Under the pieces are notes generated by a model. The model did not search any database and was not told the DNA's origin. It worked only from the letters and a program-made list of their open reading frames with translations. Below, one piece after another: positions 21,565-33,340 of a stretch of DNA of 64,000 nucleotides (position 1 is its first letter; the number at the start of each line of letters is the position of its first letter). The DNA lies in NCBI GenBank assembly GCA_036346255.1, contig CM070633.1:37649692-37713691 (forward strand), in the 5' to 3' direction. The position numbers and the translations under genes are program-made. Source of the DNA: Ampelocalamus luodianensis. Its lineage: Eukaryota > Streptophyta > Magnoliopsida > Poales > Poaceae.

Positions 21565-24011
21565 TGTAACACCCTGGCTATTCGAAAGCCAAAATGTTAC
21601 CTAAAGAATCTACGTTCAACCAAATAGCGGAAGAATTTGAGCAATAACTCATCTAATGGCATAAATAGGACAACATATGATTGAACAATTACAAGAATAT
21701 AATCTGTATCCAACGACGGTTCACAATCTACAATAATTTAGGTCTACTAAATCCACTAAGATAATCATATCAACGAGTAATCAATGAACATAAACAATTA
21801 TTTAAACAAACTCAACGTTAAGTAAGGTATCATCCAAATCTAAGTTTATTTATTACAATTCAACCATTAACGAATGAAAGGCAGTAACAATTCTTTTATG
21901 GAGACTAGTGTAAAGTGTACTGAGTGGGTAGTGCATGTCTACTCCCTCCTAAGAGATTTATCGCCAACGTTCACCTAAAAATAAATAAACAAAGCAAGAG
22001 TGAGTCCAAAACTCAGCAAGTACATTGAATAAATGAACAGACAACCAATATGAACAAGACAACCTCTTCACAGTTTCTTAACATACCACGAATGAATATT
22101 CAAGAATGCATGTTATGAATGAAATTAATCAAAGGATGGACTACACACGAGCTTATACCGGTATAGCTAGTGACACACCCGTCGGTGTTCAATTAAGCCC
22201 GCACCTTAACAAAAGTACGGGGATCCAAGTGCCGTATGAAGAACGATTCATACTGGTGTCCAAATCTGCCCATACTGGAATTGATGGGTCTTTCAATCCA
22301 CTCCCGTGGACGGGATATGACAATGTCCAAATCTGCCCATATTGGAATGGTGGGACTTACAATCCACTCCCGTGGATGAAACATGAATAATGGATGCATG
22401 TAATGAAATATGAACAATGAAAGACATCATCTCTAACCATGGAATCAACACATTTCACCTTCTCATGTGTCATAAGATACCACAACATGAACATTTAAGC
22501 ATTCATCAATCACAATCATTAAAATTAACAAAGTACTTGCCTTCCGCGTTGCGACGCGTCAGTAGGTAACGACGGTGCTCCTAAACCCGAAGCTTCGCCG
22601 CCTAAACAATTAAGTAATAGAAATAAGAACACATTGCACATGACACTTCTCGACACCGTTCTGCAACGCTTCCCCGGTGACTCAAGATTCAACTAAAATC
22701 TCAAATCTGAAAACTGACCACTCAGGCACAAACCGAAACTGGACAGTAGCACGATAAAAATCATATCTATTGATTTGTAACTCGGAATGAGGTGATACCA
22801 GTTTCTAAGAATTCTTAACTGACATATCTACAATATTCTAGTTGACAAGATAACCCAATTCGGCCAATTTAATTTACTAACAGTTAGATGAAATAACAGA
22901 ACAGAAACTGCCTAAACAATTAAGACAGCAGTACTAAATAGATCATAACTTTTAATATACAACTCCGAATTGAGAGTTCTTTAACAATCTGAAAAGGTTA
23001 TGAAATTATTTACAATAACCTAGTTGAGCGAAAACCCTGATTCGTCCATCAACATAAACATATTTTAGTAGACAACTTAAAAGGTAGATCATGTCAAAAT
23101 TTTGGACAGTCTAATTAAAACATGCATAACTTTCGTTATACAAATCCAAATGAGGTTTTCTTTATCAATCCTGAAAGCTAATGAGATCACGTAAACAAGT
23201 CGTTATGGGCAAGACTTTTGAATCATCCTTTAACTAGGTCATATTTTAACAATTACAGTGACTGCTAATTCTCGTCAGGATTTCGGGACAGCAGCAAAGA
23301 ATTAGACATAACTTTTGAACCGTAACTCGGAATTGGATGATCTTTACGTCCACTGAAAGCTAAGAACGAAGCCCACATAACTCTAGGAGATGGGATCCTC
23401 TGATTCGGCATCTCAGAACATGAAATCGGCCGCGCAACCTACTGGACAGAATTCGATGTTCAACTAACACAATTTGATCCAATCAAATCTAATCAAATTC
23501 GCATCTACGGTTAACCCAACAACAAAAATGACTTCCGTTACCCTTGGAGCACCCAGAAAAATGATGGTTGATGCTTGAAGAAGATCCCCTCCTTCTTGAT
23601 CAGCGACTCCACGAAGCTCCACTCCTTCCTTCGCGAGAGGCTGGCAGCAGGGAGGTCGTCACCTAGGGGGGTGGCTCAAGGAGATGGGGAGGCGCACCAC
23701 CAAGGGGTGGTGCGGCTCCAGGGGAGGAGGAGGAAGGGGCGCAAGGGAGAGGGAGGTGTTGGGGGTGGCGACCAGGAGGAGGGAGGTGGGAGAGGTGCGG
23801 GGAAATTAGCGTTAGCCGCCCCCCTAAGGCCTCTTGGCCGGCCCCCCTTTGGGCCTCACGGCTGCCCCCCTTGGCCCACAAGGCCCCCTATTGGGTCTGC
23901 TGGCCCAAGGCCTAGGCCCAAAATTGGAAGAACAGACGAAACACCGTAACTTTTCTCTTTTAAAAACTGAATTCGAACAGAATTCTTCCTAAACAAGAAC
24001 GGGGCATTACA
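21565..24011 (-). mobile_element. C1 3' LTR
   Basis: The plus strand runs from TGTAACACCCTGGCTATTCG to GGGGCATTACA, about 2.45 kb, homologous to 40380-42878, 54523-57019 and 61437-63867. On the minus strand it contains a 61 bp micro-exon (22541-22601; acceptor TTAATTGTTTAG, donor AAG|GCAAGT), an intron to the acceptor ATTTTTAG at 21975, and a TGAGT/ACTCA hairpin (22001-22015). The GC-rich block at 23590-23900 yields long chance frames. Confidence 0.85.
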
Positions 24012-24047
24012 TTCTACCCCCCTTACACAGGATTCGACCTCGAATCC
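24012..24047 (-). promoter_or_regulatory. C1 polypurine tract and preceding hairpin
   Basis: On the minus strand the tract reads TAAGGGGGGTAGAA and abuts the LTR. Upstream is the inverted repeat GGATTCGA-cc-TCGAATCC (24030-24047). It shows that the 3' end of the element is the left side. Confidence 0.8.
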
Positions 24048-25941
24048 TAACATGGCTCTACGCAAAAGAACAACCACGACTGAAAACGAACAATGGTAAC
24101 CACGTACTCGTTGTGAACATCACCGGCTAAAGCTCACGCATGTGAAACTCCAACTTCCCCAAGTAGCCACTCCCTCAGACTGAAGAGACCACAACACAAC
24201 GACGTAACACGACGTCTGAACTAATACTCAACCCGGTACTTTCAGCTACACTCATCGGACAAGACTCGAAGGTAAGATCTTACTCGATAGTCAACGTTGT
24301 TAATGAATAACAAACTCTGGATCTTCCAGGTACTCACTCAGCACCAGAACAAACCAAAAGTTGTGTACACCACGTAGGGAACCCAAGACGGTCTTAGCAA
24401 TACGACAACCAGCGAAAACAACCCAATGTACCTTGGGCTAACCTTCCCATTGATACCGAACCACACAACAAGCACATAGAACACGGAACTCTTGTTCCAT
24501 CTCTCAATTGAACTCTTCACTGAATAAGGATCACCTCCTTTAACCAGAAACACACAACCGAACTCTCTGTAAGCAAACTCTTTTACCGACAAAACCCATC
24601 TGAAAAGGAAAGATTCACATCGCAACTATGCGTTACCAGTTCGGTACTGAAGAGTCAAATCCAGAAATCGGAATTTCATCACAAAAATCTTTCCATTTTC
24701 CAAGTGGCAGTTTGCGAATAAACGTCACTAAATCCAAAGGAGAAATCACTTAAATACCCAAATCAAGAATTTCCTTTATTCTTCCTGAACCGATAAGAAC
24801 CACACATGCCAATATCAAGTCAAACTCAGCTTGCGAAAGATATTGGTCAACAGCACAAAACTCAAACGAGAATCAGGAAAATGATTCACTTATTGAGGAA
24901 GCATCAATTTATCAGTTTCTCTTTTAGGACTAAAATTTCTATCAAACTTTGAGATTTCAATTCATCGCATAACATACTAACTCATCTATCTTAACTTGGC
25001 ATTCGCAACGCTATGCTCAAGTCGAAAAACACCATCCACACCTCTGTATACAGGCTCTATCGACTCCATAGAAACATTCTCTCAACAACTCCTCTACTAA
25101 CAGAATTAATTTGACAATTGACTCCCAATGTATCTCAGAACAGTTCTCACACGTATTCGCATCACCTAAATCTTTTAAGAGTAAACAACTCGTAGTCCTC
25201 AGCACATACATTCATAAACTTCATCAAAGGGTTCCATCGATGATCGTCCCACAGTTCGGAATCCACCCTTAATCTACTTCCCCTACACATAAACATTGGG
25301 CGACCAAAGTCCTAGCATAAAAATGCGAAGCCCAAAATTTTAAACTCCAAGACTCCTACAACGAACTTCTCATATAGGAAAAAGGGGAAACCTCATGTTA
25401 AATCCCTAAAATTCTCACAATCCAAACATACTCACGCATTAACATCAACACGAAAACATTTCCTCGACCCAATTATCTTTATAAAGATTCTAACTCTTAG
25501 AGAGTTACTTACTAAGTCCAAGTGATTCCTGGCAATAATCCAACAATCCCGGCTATCTCATTAACCCCTTTAACGATTAGATTACTTCGCTAATATTACT
25601 TTCATTACAACACCGTCATATTTCATCTGCACAACTCTGCATGGTACTCAATCGTGACACTCTAATACATTGATCAAGATTTCCATCATTTCAAAAATTC
25701 TAATGTTCCTCCCGAATTGAACAAAGGATCATGGATCACAAATCTTCATAGGTTCTAATGGTTGCAATAATGCAATCAGTTTAGCCTCAAAGGCAAACAT
25801 TCTGTAAAAACATAATTCTCCCTAAGAATTATACACTAAATCAGTTCATCCTTCAATACTCCTCGAATAACTTACAACCCATGGCCTCACAATCACATTG
25901 CATAAACACTTCGAAATACCCCTGTGAAATGAATCGATGAA
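24048..25941 (-). pseudogene. C1 internal DNA (3' part) with decayed integrase/chromodomain
   Basis: About 1.9 kb of AT-rich DNA without an intact frame. Minus-strand 24338-24625 still shows GKVSPRYIGLF, a relic of the chromovirus GPY/F module. A further frame nearby gives EYLEDPEFVIH, like the family's post-module segment. C2 carries the same relics in the same place (57309-57584). The rest is not recognisable as coding, though it aligns with C2. It stops at 25941 where E2 is inserted, duplicating ATGAA (25937-25941). Confidence 0.6.
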
Positions 25942-26679
25942 TGTAACATCCCAATTTTCAGAGCCTTAAAAATCTTTTAAATAGTTAGTAGGGAAAAATT
26001 CACCATTTGGATTTATTTGATTTTAATTTCAAAAGCTTAATATTGGACTTTACAATCAAAAACATTTAATGTGAATAATCCCAAGATGAACAATAGCCAA
26101 AACTATTTTATTTGGGTTCTTTGTGCTCAGATATATTTTCTAGATTTTTCTAGAATTTTTCTGAGTTCATTTGCTATTTTCTATTGCCTATTTGAATTTC
26201 TGGTATTTTCTAAAATAGAAAATCTATTAATAATCTCAGAAAAGGCATCGGGCCGAAATCCAAAACCTCCGGCCCATTCTCCCCGCCGCCAGCCCATCTT
26301 CGCGCGGCCCAGCTCGCCCGCGCACCGCCTCCACCTGACATGCGGGCCCCGCATGCCAGTCCCTCTCTATCTCTCTCTCTCCGAGCGCCCGATCATCCTC
26401 CACCGTCCGATCAAGGATGAACGGCTAGATGCGCGCAAGGCAACCGGAGTTGTCCGAATGTCCTATTGATTGTGGGCCGTTCGATCAAGATCCAACGGTC
26501 AGATCGCGAGTCTGTTTTGCAGCCGCGCCGTTTCGCACACGGACTCACGCGAGCTGTGTCACTGACGAGTGGGACCCACCGCCACGCCATCGCCGTCTCA
26601 GGCGGACTCGGTTCCGATTCCTCGCGCCGCCGCCGCTCGGCGCGTTTGGGCGTCCGTGCCTAGACCTTCCCGAGCGCGC

Positions 26680-26687
26680 TATATAAG
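26680..26687 (+). promoter_or_regulatory. TATA box of E2 5' LTR
   Basis: TATATAAG lies in a GC-rich setting, followed by GAAGGGCAAGCCCTCGG and a C-rich leader. It is conserved in the 3' LTR at 35656-35663. Transcription probably starts about 30 bp downstream, giving U3 of about 0.77 kb and a very long R-U5. Confidence 0.7.
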
Positions 26688-27557
26688 AAGGGCAAGCCCT
26701 CGGTCTCCGCATCCCAACGCGCGCCGCCACCCCACCCTAACCTAGCCGCCGAACCGCAGAGGAAGCCCGGTGCCGGCCCAACTCCGGCGAGGTCGTACTC
26801 GCCGCCAACGCCGCCGCACCTCACCGCGCGCACCTCAGATCGCACGGCCCCTCTACCTCTGGTGGCCTTCGCCACGGAGCGCCACCGAGCGCCGTTGCCG
26901 TCAAGCCCGAAGCCCCTCCGCCGCTCTTTGCTCGCCGCCGGCCGCCACAGCCGTCCCCGACCACCAGTGAGCCCCTCATCGGGATCGCCATCGCACCCTC
27001 TACCTGCTGGTACCACTCACCGCCGGCGAAGCGCCGCCGTTCGCCGTTGTCGGATGGTCCAGAGCGCCGCCGCGTCTGTTGTCAGCCACGTCACCGCCAC
27101 CTCAGCCCTCGCGCTTGCGTGTCGTCCCACGTGGCGCTGCATCAGTGTCCACGTGCGTGCCCATGTGGCATGGTCCACGGGTTCCCGAGTCCAGAGGCTC
27201 GGTGGACCTAGTCCACCGTGAGCCTAGCCTCTGACATATGGGTCCCACATGTCAGAGATTTCTTTTTATTTATCTTTTTCCGAAATTCCTTCGCTGACGC
27301 CAGCATTGCGCAATAATCCGATTTTTCTGTTAAGAAATAATTAGGAAATTCCAGAAAATCCAAATTAGGGTTTCTTTTAGATTTCCAATCTTCCAAAGCT
27401 CATAACTTTTGCATCCTAACTCCGATTGAGCCCATTCAAATTTCTAAATTTGTCTAAATTCAAGATCTAGCTATCTGAGATTTTTATTTAATTTTTGGAG
27501 TTTGTTTTGCCTCTGTTATTTATTTGTTTTGGTTGTTTGTGTCTCGTTTGCGAGTAG

Positions 27558-28848
27558 ACGTCGATTCGTCGGGGAATTTCGTTGAAGAAGGAGCACCCCA
27601 AGACCAAGATCAGTACATAGACCTATTCCAAGGCAAGTCATACCTTTGATCATCTTGAACCCAGTTTTCAAATTACTTTGTGTTAAATTATTGCATTATA
27701 GTTTAATTATTTATTTAAATGCTTTGGGCATAGTTATGATCCAAATTGTTATCACACCTTGGCCTTGTATGTCATATATCCTTGTCACCCTAGATTGGTT
27801 ATGAGTTGGTAATATTGTAGCACCAACGTGGGTTGGTTAGATGCGAGTATAATTGCTTAGCCATGCTACGAATCATCTTCTCATGTGAGTCGCAAATATT
27901 AAATATGACTAAGTGTCTATGGAACTTTGTGTAAAACTGTGTGCTATGTGTTATTACTTCGTGATGGCATGTGTTGCACAAAAATCCAACTGGGTGGTAA
28001 AGGATTTGGACTGAGGCAAGTGGTGGAGACTGTGTGACATGGTGGACTATGTGATGGGAATGATAATCTGTGTGGCTTAGTTAGAACATGGAAGTCTTGC
28101 CTTAGTCAATTAAGGACTTAACTTTGTGCGCCATTGAACCGAGCCTTCATTGCATTACCACATGCCCGTATGGGACGGGCCTAACTTAGTAAGTTATGGA
28201 TTCTCGCATTGATGTTCGGTGGTAGGTTAGGCTATGTGATAGGGTGGAGGTGTGACTACTTGGTGGTTGCATCACGGGAGGATTCGTCGTCCCCCGCCCA
28301 ACGGTGTGTGTTATGCATGGGCTATGTGATATGTATAACGGTTTGTAAGCACACTGGGAATGTCAATGTTGGAGATGAAGTTTCCGAACTGTTTTGTTAT
28401 GATTGGTGCTAGCTACACTGGTTATATCGTGTGGGTAAAGTGTACAACCTCTGCAGAGTGTCAAACAATCTATTCGAATAGCCGCGTCCGCGGTCATGGA
28501 CATGCTTGGTGATTTCACACGAGGGGTAGATTTTCATAAAATGTGGGAATGGGAGCTGTGTGATCTCAATCATATGGCTATGTGAAATAATCTGTTTATT
28601 GTGTGCCTTTGTGAAAACAATCTGTTAAATTAATATTGTCTATTTGTTTTGAATTATGCTTTTAATCTATTATTCGTATTCAATTGCAAATGTTGCTTTG
28701 ATGCAAAAGAACCACAGAAGCCTTTTTCTTTGGAATAAGCCTGCATCTATACATTGCATTCTGTGGTATGATTTGCGAGTACGGTTGTGTACTCACGCTT
28801 GTTGTAAAACTTGCGCCCAAACCTACGTAAGAGGAGGAGTCACGCCGC
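27558..28848 (+). other. Predicted splice unit in E2 5' LTR
   Basis: The 75 bp exon (27558-27632) ends TTCCAAG|GCAAGTC, a perfect GC-AG donor, and is open in the same phase as the 63 bp exons of H, E1 and F. The 3' acceptor is intact in the 3' LTR copy (CCTACAG at 37798) but reads CCTACGTAAG here (about 28828), one of several CAG sites that differ between the LTRs. A GAGTAC/GTACTC hairpin lies at 28777-28794. Confidence 0.5.
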
Positions 28849-29170
28849 TTTTGAGGAGGAGTTCGTTGAAGGCTGATCGTGCGTTAAGGTCTGGATCCCA
28901 GTTGGTTGCCTGTGGTGAATTGGTGGGATCTACGCTGGAGTTTTTCCGTTCCGCTGCTGCTTTATTTCCTGTTAGCCCTGCGTGGCTTAATAAGTGTAAA
29001 CTCGACCATAAGGTCAAAATCATTATTTGTTATTCAAATTAATCGTTTACTTTATCTATCGCTTGTGTGGATCGATATTTACCTGTGTTAACCCTGTGTG
29101 CACTAGCGTGATCTCGACTAGTGCAAGATACACGAGGGTTCCGTAATCGCACTCGGGTCCCGGCAGCAGG

Positions 29171-29183
29171 TGGTATCAGAGCC
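29171..29183 (+). promoter_or_regulatory. E2 primer-binding site (initiator tRNA-Met)
   Basis: TGGTATCAGAGCC lies 5 bp after the LTR end and complements the 3' end of plant initiator tRNA-Met, the usual primer for minus-strand synthesis in these elements. Confidence 0.93.
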
Positions 29184-29381
29184 ATACTGACTGTAGGTCT
29201 TGACCTTAGTTAGATTGGCCGTCTTTAGAGTGTCCAAACTATTTTCTAATGGAAAAATTAACTTGCAAGGTTAATTAATTGCTTAACTTCTCTCATATCT
29301 CTCTCGCCTCAACTTTTGCTATAATCTCTTCTCTCCCCGCTGTTTTAAAATTGCTCTTACCCTGTTCGTCTGTCTTATCAG

Positions 29382-30107
29382 ATGCCTCGCCTTCAGAGCT
29401 ATGGTGAGCGCACTGGAGGTTATGCTGCCGAGCTTTGGAAGCTGTTGCAGGTTCTTGGAGGTTTTGATCGTCCGCTGTACGTCGGCAACAACTGGACGGT
29501 GAATGGACAAAACCGTGGAGTGATTTGTCGCCTGACGATCTACGCCAGGAGGAACGACAAGGCGAGCCAACCATCGCACGTCTCTGTGAGGAAGATCACT
29601 TGGCTGGAAGGTATCCGAGTCGCCACGCTTGGCCATGCGCAGATTCGCAACATCTACGCACGGAGCTTCGGACACCGTCTTCCGTTACCACCCAGTAGCC
29701 GCCGTGGACTTGCCAAAGACGCTACCCTCCACGTAGGAGAGAGCAATGCTACAATCGTGCACATCGCCCAGTTCGTGGCCGCCCAAGAGGAAGCTTTGGA
29801 GAGAACCATCACGGAGTTGGATCATGTCTATGAAGCCTTGCGAGAGTCAAGAGAAGTTCGCCACTCTGCAAGAGATCCTCTACGATCAAGTTCCCAAGAA
29901 GAGGAAGACCCGAGGAGGATCCTGAAGAAGATCCGGAGGAAGGCCCAGTTGAGCCCGAAGAAGATGCAGAGCCGAGGAGCGGCGGAGCGTTGCACCGAAC
30001 GCTGTTTGCCGCACTGGGCCTGTGGCATCAGATCGGTTGCCAAGATGCCGCTCACTCCGAGTCTACCGTCGGGAGCGCCGCGCGGTTGTGGAGGCTTTCT
30101 TGAGTAG
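29382..30107 (+). CDS. E2 accessory ORF upstream of gag, unknown function
   Basis: A 241-residue frame begins MPRLQSYGERTGGYAAELWK 200 bp after the primer site. Residues 1-155 look like a folded domain: hydrophobic/charged alternation, GGFDRPLYVGNNWTVNG, ICRLTIYARR, and a helical stretch FVAAQEEALERTITELDHVY. After about residue 160 the composition turns basic and serine-rich, while a neighbouring frame gives a strongly acidic EDPEEDPEEGPVEP. A frameshift near 29850-29900 probably separates the native tail. It is not gag, protease or pol, and I do not recognise the family. E1 has a different ORF remnant in the same position. It may be a host-derived or clade-specific accessory protein expressed from unspliced or leader RNA. 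Confidence 0.55.
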   Translation: MPRLQSYGERTGGYAAELWKLLQVLGGFDRPLYVGNNWTVNGQNRGVICRLTIYARRNDKASQPSHVSVRKITWLEGIRVATLGHAQIRNIYARSFGHRLPLPPSSRRGLAKDATLHVGESNATIVHIAQFVAAQEEALERTITELDHVYEALRESREVRHSARDPLRSSSQEEEDPRRILKKIRRKAQLSPKKMQSRGAAERCTERCLPHWACGIRSVAKMPLTPSLPSGAPRGCGGFLE

Positions 30108-30377
30108 TTCGTTTTAGTCTCGGTCTTTCAAAGCTTAGCCGCCAGTTTAGTGAGTCGCCCTTTAGGCGGTAGTTTTGTGTGCTTAGGTCGTTGTTTCTTT
30201 TGTGTGCAGTATGAGTGCAAAGGCCCTTAGGCATTTGTTGCGACCATGCTAAGACCCTATTTAATAAAGGTATTTCATTTGAGGTTCTGAGTCGTGTTTT
30301 GTTGGGTTTAACCTACCCCGCTTAGTTCTTAACTCATCTCGTGCTTGCTACCTTATCTAACCCATGGAGCTTCGCGG
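30108..30377 (+). other. Spacer between accessory ORF and gag (E2)
   Basis: A 270 bp stretch without a credible frame. It would be a second leader before gag; no clear hairpin or motif was seen. Confidence 0.4.
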
Positions 30378-31030
30378 ATGGTTCAAACTCGTCGATCTGC
30401 GCAAGTGGTTCCGTACCCGACACCGGGAGGCAATGAGCAACTAGTCGCAGGAGCGCCCGCCGCAAGCACCCCAATTGACTTGCAAAACTTTGGAGCTTTC
30501 ATGGCAGACAGACTCGGTGATGAATACCATGATGACTCGGATGCAAGCCATGCACACCTGAACAATAACAACAACAATCACCAAAGATAGAGCCCCGGTG
30601 CTCATGGTCACCATGGACCATCCAAACTTGCGAAATTCATGAGGACTCGTCCACCCACATTTTCTGGGCACGTCTCTCCAGTGGAAGCAGATGATTGGCT
30701 CAGGGTTATTGAAAGAAAGCTACTGATCACCCAATGCAGCGACCGTGAAAAGGTTACGTATGCCACTCACGGATGGAAGGCACCGGCTGGCCGAATGGTG
30801 GAGAACTTGTGCCGCCCATGAGACGCCACAGATATCACAGGAAGAATTTTCACGCGCATTTCGCCAAGATCATGTGCCGAAGGCATTATCGATCCAAGAA
30901 GGATGAGTTCCGCTCTCAAGCAAGGGGCTATGTCGGTGTCGACTACCTCAACAAGTTTTCACGGCTAGCTCGCCACGCAGCAGAAGATGTAGCCACGGAC
31001 AAGGCTCGCGAGTCGCTTTTGAAGGACTAA
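30378..31030 (+). pseudogene. gag: E2 gag, N-terminal and capsid part (broken)
   Basis: The likely start is the ATG at 30378 (MVQTRRSAQVVPYPTPGG). An Asn run (NNNNNNH) is followed by an in-frame TAG at 30588-30590. The capsid core resumes in the same frame (MRTRPPTFSGHVSPVEADDW, CSDREKVTYATH) until a shift near 30770, then continues in another frame (KKDEFRSQARGY, VDYLNKFSRLARHAAEDVAT) to a stop at 31028. The shifts lie at CAG/CTG-like positions. Gag builds the particle that packages the element RNA. Confidence 0.75.
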
Positions 31031-31050
31031 ACACCGGATCGCAAGTCAGT

Positions 31051-32130
31051 TTGATCGCCCATACTTTCCCTGATTTCCAGGAATTGGTCAACAAAGCCTT
31101 TGTTCTAGAGGACAAACGCAAGGAACTGGAGGATAACCGTAAGCGTCGGATGGCTCAGCAGGGGAACCATCAATCACAACAGAGAGCAAGAATAGTGCCA
31201 GCACAGTTCAACAGGTTTCCACCCCAAACTTCGTTCAGAGCACCTGCACCAACCTCAACACCCCGTCCAGCTGCCCAGAACTTCCGCAACCCTGCACCTG
31301 TCAACCCCAATCCAGGAAGCAACCAGCAGAACGTACCAAAGGTCTGTTACGCCTGTCGTCAGCCGGGACATTTTGCCAATCAGTGTCCGCAAAGGGGAAC
31401 AATCACTCCAGTACGTTTCAACCTTGGAGCTACTCCATCCAAGACGCCAGCACCAGGCATCAACCAAGGAGCTTCGCAAGTTGCCGGTCAAGCCGGAGGA
31501 GCACCGCAGTCCGTGATCAGAGGCCGTGTCAACCACGTCACTCTGGAAGGAGCCCAGGAATCACCGGACGTCGTACTGGGTAAGTTTCTGGTTAACTCAG
31601 TACCTGCATCAGTTTTGTTTGATTCTGGAGCTTCGCATTCATTTGTTTCTAGAATGTTTGCAACCACGAATAAATTGGAAGTTATGCAACTTAAGCATAC
31701 TCTGTTAGTCCAGTCGCCTGGAGCAGAGCTAAGTACTAGAGTGGGATGTCTAGGAGCTAAGTTACTCATAGCTGGAGTTGAGTTTCTAGCCAACCTAATA
31801 GTCCTAGATACCCAAACCCTAGATGTCATTCTTGGCATGGATTGGCTATCCAAGCATAAAGCTGTGCTAGATTGTGGCCGAAGAGCCGTAACAGTAGAGG
31901 ACGGCAAAGGAAACAAGGTAGAGTTTCTAGCCACCTCAGTTCGTGATGGACATTTGCTAGTAAACAGTCTAAAGACCCTTGCCTTAGAAGAAGTACCAGT
32001 GGTCAGTGAATATCCAGATGTGTTTCCGGAAGAATTACCAGGAATGCCACCGGATCGTGACATTGAGTTTGTCATCGACCTAGTGCCAGGGACAGCACCA
32101 ATTTCAAAGAGACCGTATCGGATGCGGTAG
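31051..32130 (+). CDS. pol: E2 gag C-terminus, zinc knuckle, protease and RT entry
   Basis: A 359-residue uninterrupted frame opens with FPDFQELVNKAFVLEDKRKE (gag C-terminus). A Pro/Asn-rich linker leads to an intact CCHC zinc knuckle CYACRQPGHFANQC (about residues 99-112) that would bind element RNA. Protease follows, with VLFDSGASHSFVS and DVILGMDWLSKHK. The frame then enters RT (FVIDLVPGTAPISKRPYRM) and ends at a TAG (32128) caused by a one-base shift, since the next RT frame starts within 10 bp. The Met at 31051 is internal; the native protein starts at gag. Confidence 0.78.
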   Translation: MIAHTFPDFQELVNKAFVLEDKRKELEDNRKRRMAQQGNHQSQQRARIVPAQFNRFPPQTSFRAPAPTSTPRPAAQNFRNPAPVNPNPGSNQQNVPKVCYACRQPGHFANQCPQRGTITPVRFNLGATPSKTPAPGINQGASQVAGQAGGAPQSVIRGRVNHVTLEGAQESPDVVLGKFLVNSVPASVLFDSGASHSFVSRMFATTNKLEVMQLKHTLLVQSPGAELSTRVGCLGAKLLIAGVEFLANLIVLDTQTLDVILGMDWLSKHKAVLDCGRRAVTVEDGKGNKVEFLATSVRDGHLLVNSLKTLALEEVPVVSEYPDVFPEELPGMPPDRDIEFVIDLVPGTAPISKRPYRMR

Positions 32131-32774
32131 ATGAATTGGTAGAGATGAAGAAGCAGATAGAAGAACTTCTTGAGAAAGGTTTCGTGAGACCTAGTTCGTC
32201 GCCATGGGGAGCGCCAGTGTTGTTTGTCAAGAAGAAAGATGGAAGTATGAGGATGTGTATTGACTACCGTTCTCTCAACGAGGTTACTATTAAGAATAAG
32301 TACCCACTACCCCGGATAGACGATCTGTTTGATCAGATGAAAGGAGCTGGAGTGTTCTCAAAGATCGACCTACGATCAGGTTACCACCAGCTGAAGATTT
32401 GTCCTAAGGATATACCGAAGACCGCGTTCTCAACACGGTATGGACATTATGAGTTCTTAGTCATGTCATTTGGTCTGACTAATGCCCCTGCCTATTTCAT
32501 GAACATGATGAATAAAGTATTCATGGAATATTTGGACAAGTTCGTAGTTGTGTTCATTGATGATATTCTGGTGTACTCCAAGTCGGAGGAAGAACACGCC
32601 GAACATTTAAGAACAATATTGGAGAAACTCAGAGAGCATCAGTTGTATGCCAAGTTCAGCAAGTGTGATTTTTGGAAGAAGGAAGTGGATTTCCTTGGTC
32701 ATGTTATGACAGCAGAAGGAGTAGCAGTTGACCCCGGTAAAGTTAAAGCAGTGCTACATTGGGAGCGACCGTAA
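32131..32774 (+). CDS. pol: E2 reverse transcriptase, main part
   Basis: The 212-residue frame contains most RT motifs in order: VRPSSSPWGAPVLFVKKKDG, MRMCIDYRSLNEVTIKN, PLPRIDDLFDQ, SKIDLRSGYHQL, KTAFSTRYGHYEF, and the catalytic VVVFIDDILVYS. The three catalytic aspartates (IDL and FIDD) are present. The frame ends at 32774 through a shift just before the thumb, which continues in the next segment. It is one piece of the gag-pol polyprotein rather than a separate gene. Confidence 0.8.
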
Positions 32775-33340
32775 GGCGTAACTCGATCCGCGATTTCTTG
32801 GGAATGGCGAGTTATTACCGCCGTTTCATCGAAAGATTCTCATCAATTGCTAAGCCCCTTACGCAATTGTTGAAGAAGGAGAAAAAGTTCACTTGGACTC
32901 CAGACTGTGATGAAAGTTTTCAAGAATTGAAGAAACGATTGACTTCACCCGATCTGTTGATTCGCGGATATTCGCAAGGATTTCGATATCTATTGTGATG
33001 CTTCGCGTCAAGGATTAGGATGCGCCCCGATGCAAGAAGGAAGAGCTGCATCGGCGTATGCGCCAAGACGATTGAGACCTCACGAGGAGAATTACCCTAC
33101 TCATGATCCGGAATTAGCCGCCGTAGTGCATGCTCTAAAGATTTGGCGTCATTACCTCATCGGAATCGCCGTGAAGTCTACACGCATCATAAGAGCTCAA
33201 GTACATCTTCACCCGATCGATTTGAACATGAGACAGAGAAGATGGTTAGAATTGATCAAGGATTATAATCTTGGAATCCACTACCATCCGGAAAAGCCAA
33301 CGAGTTGCGCACGCTCTAAGTCGTAAGAGTTACTGCAATG
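32775..33340 (+). pseudogene. pol: E2 RT thumb and RNase H (several frameshifts)
   Basis: Pieces in three frames give the thumb (FLGMASYYRRFIERFSSIAK), then RNase H with YCDASRQGLGC, YPTHDPELAAVVHALKIWRHY and MRQRRWLELIKDYN. Shifts occur near 32775-32795, 32965, 33175 and 33300. At the third acidic motif the sequence reads YTHHKS, with His where E1 has Asp. RNase H would be inactive as written. Several of these breaks coincide with places where E1 has CAG/CTG or other CHG trinucleotides. Confidence 0.7.

Larger units (their letters stand above)
25942..29165 (+). mobile_element. E2 5' LTR
   Basis: It starts TGTAACATCCCAATTTTCAG and ends GGGTCCCGGCA just before the primer site. It contains a CCGTT(C)GATC inverted repeat (26477-26498), a CT microsatellite (about 26365-26380), a TATA box (26680), a GC-rich leader block (26690-27230), a micro-exon (27558-27632), the ATTGCTTAGCCATGC block (27852-27866), the palindrome (28470-28481) and a hairpin (28777-28794). 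Long frames in the GC block (for example 26770-26970) differ between the two LTRs by indels and are not convincing genes. Confidence 0.93.

Noticed and set aside
23575..23949. Gly/Arg-rich frame in the C1 LTR (and 42342-42912)
   Set aside because: GC-rich LTR sequence; the frame is not preserved between C LTR copies.
26360..26381. CT dinucleotide run in the E2 LTR as a distinct repeat locus
   Set aside because: It is short, present in both LTR copies, and simply part of the LTR.
26770..27221. GC-rich Arg/Pro-rich frames in the E2 LTRs (also 35743-36201)
   Set aside because: The two LTR copies give different frames because of small indels, several frames overlap on both strands, and composition is what GC-rich DNA yields by chance. 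They could be part of a leader exon, but that is not supported.
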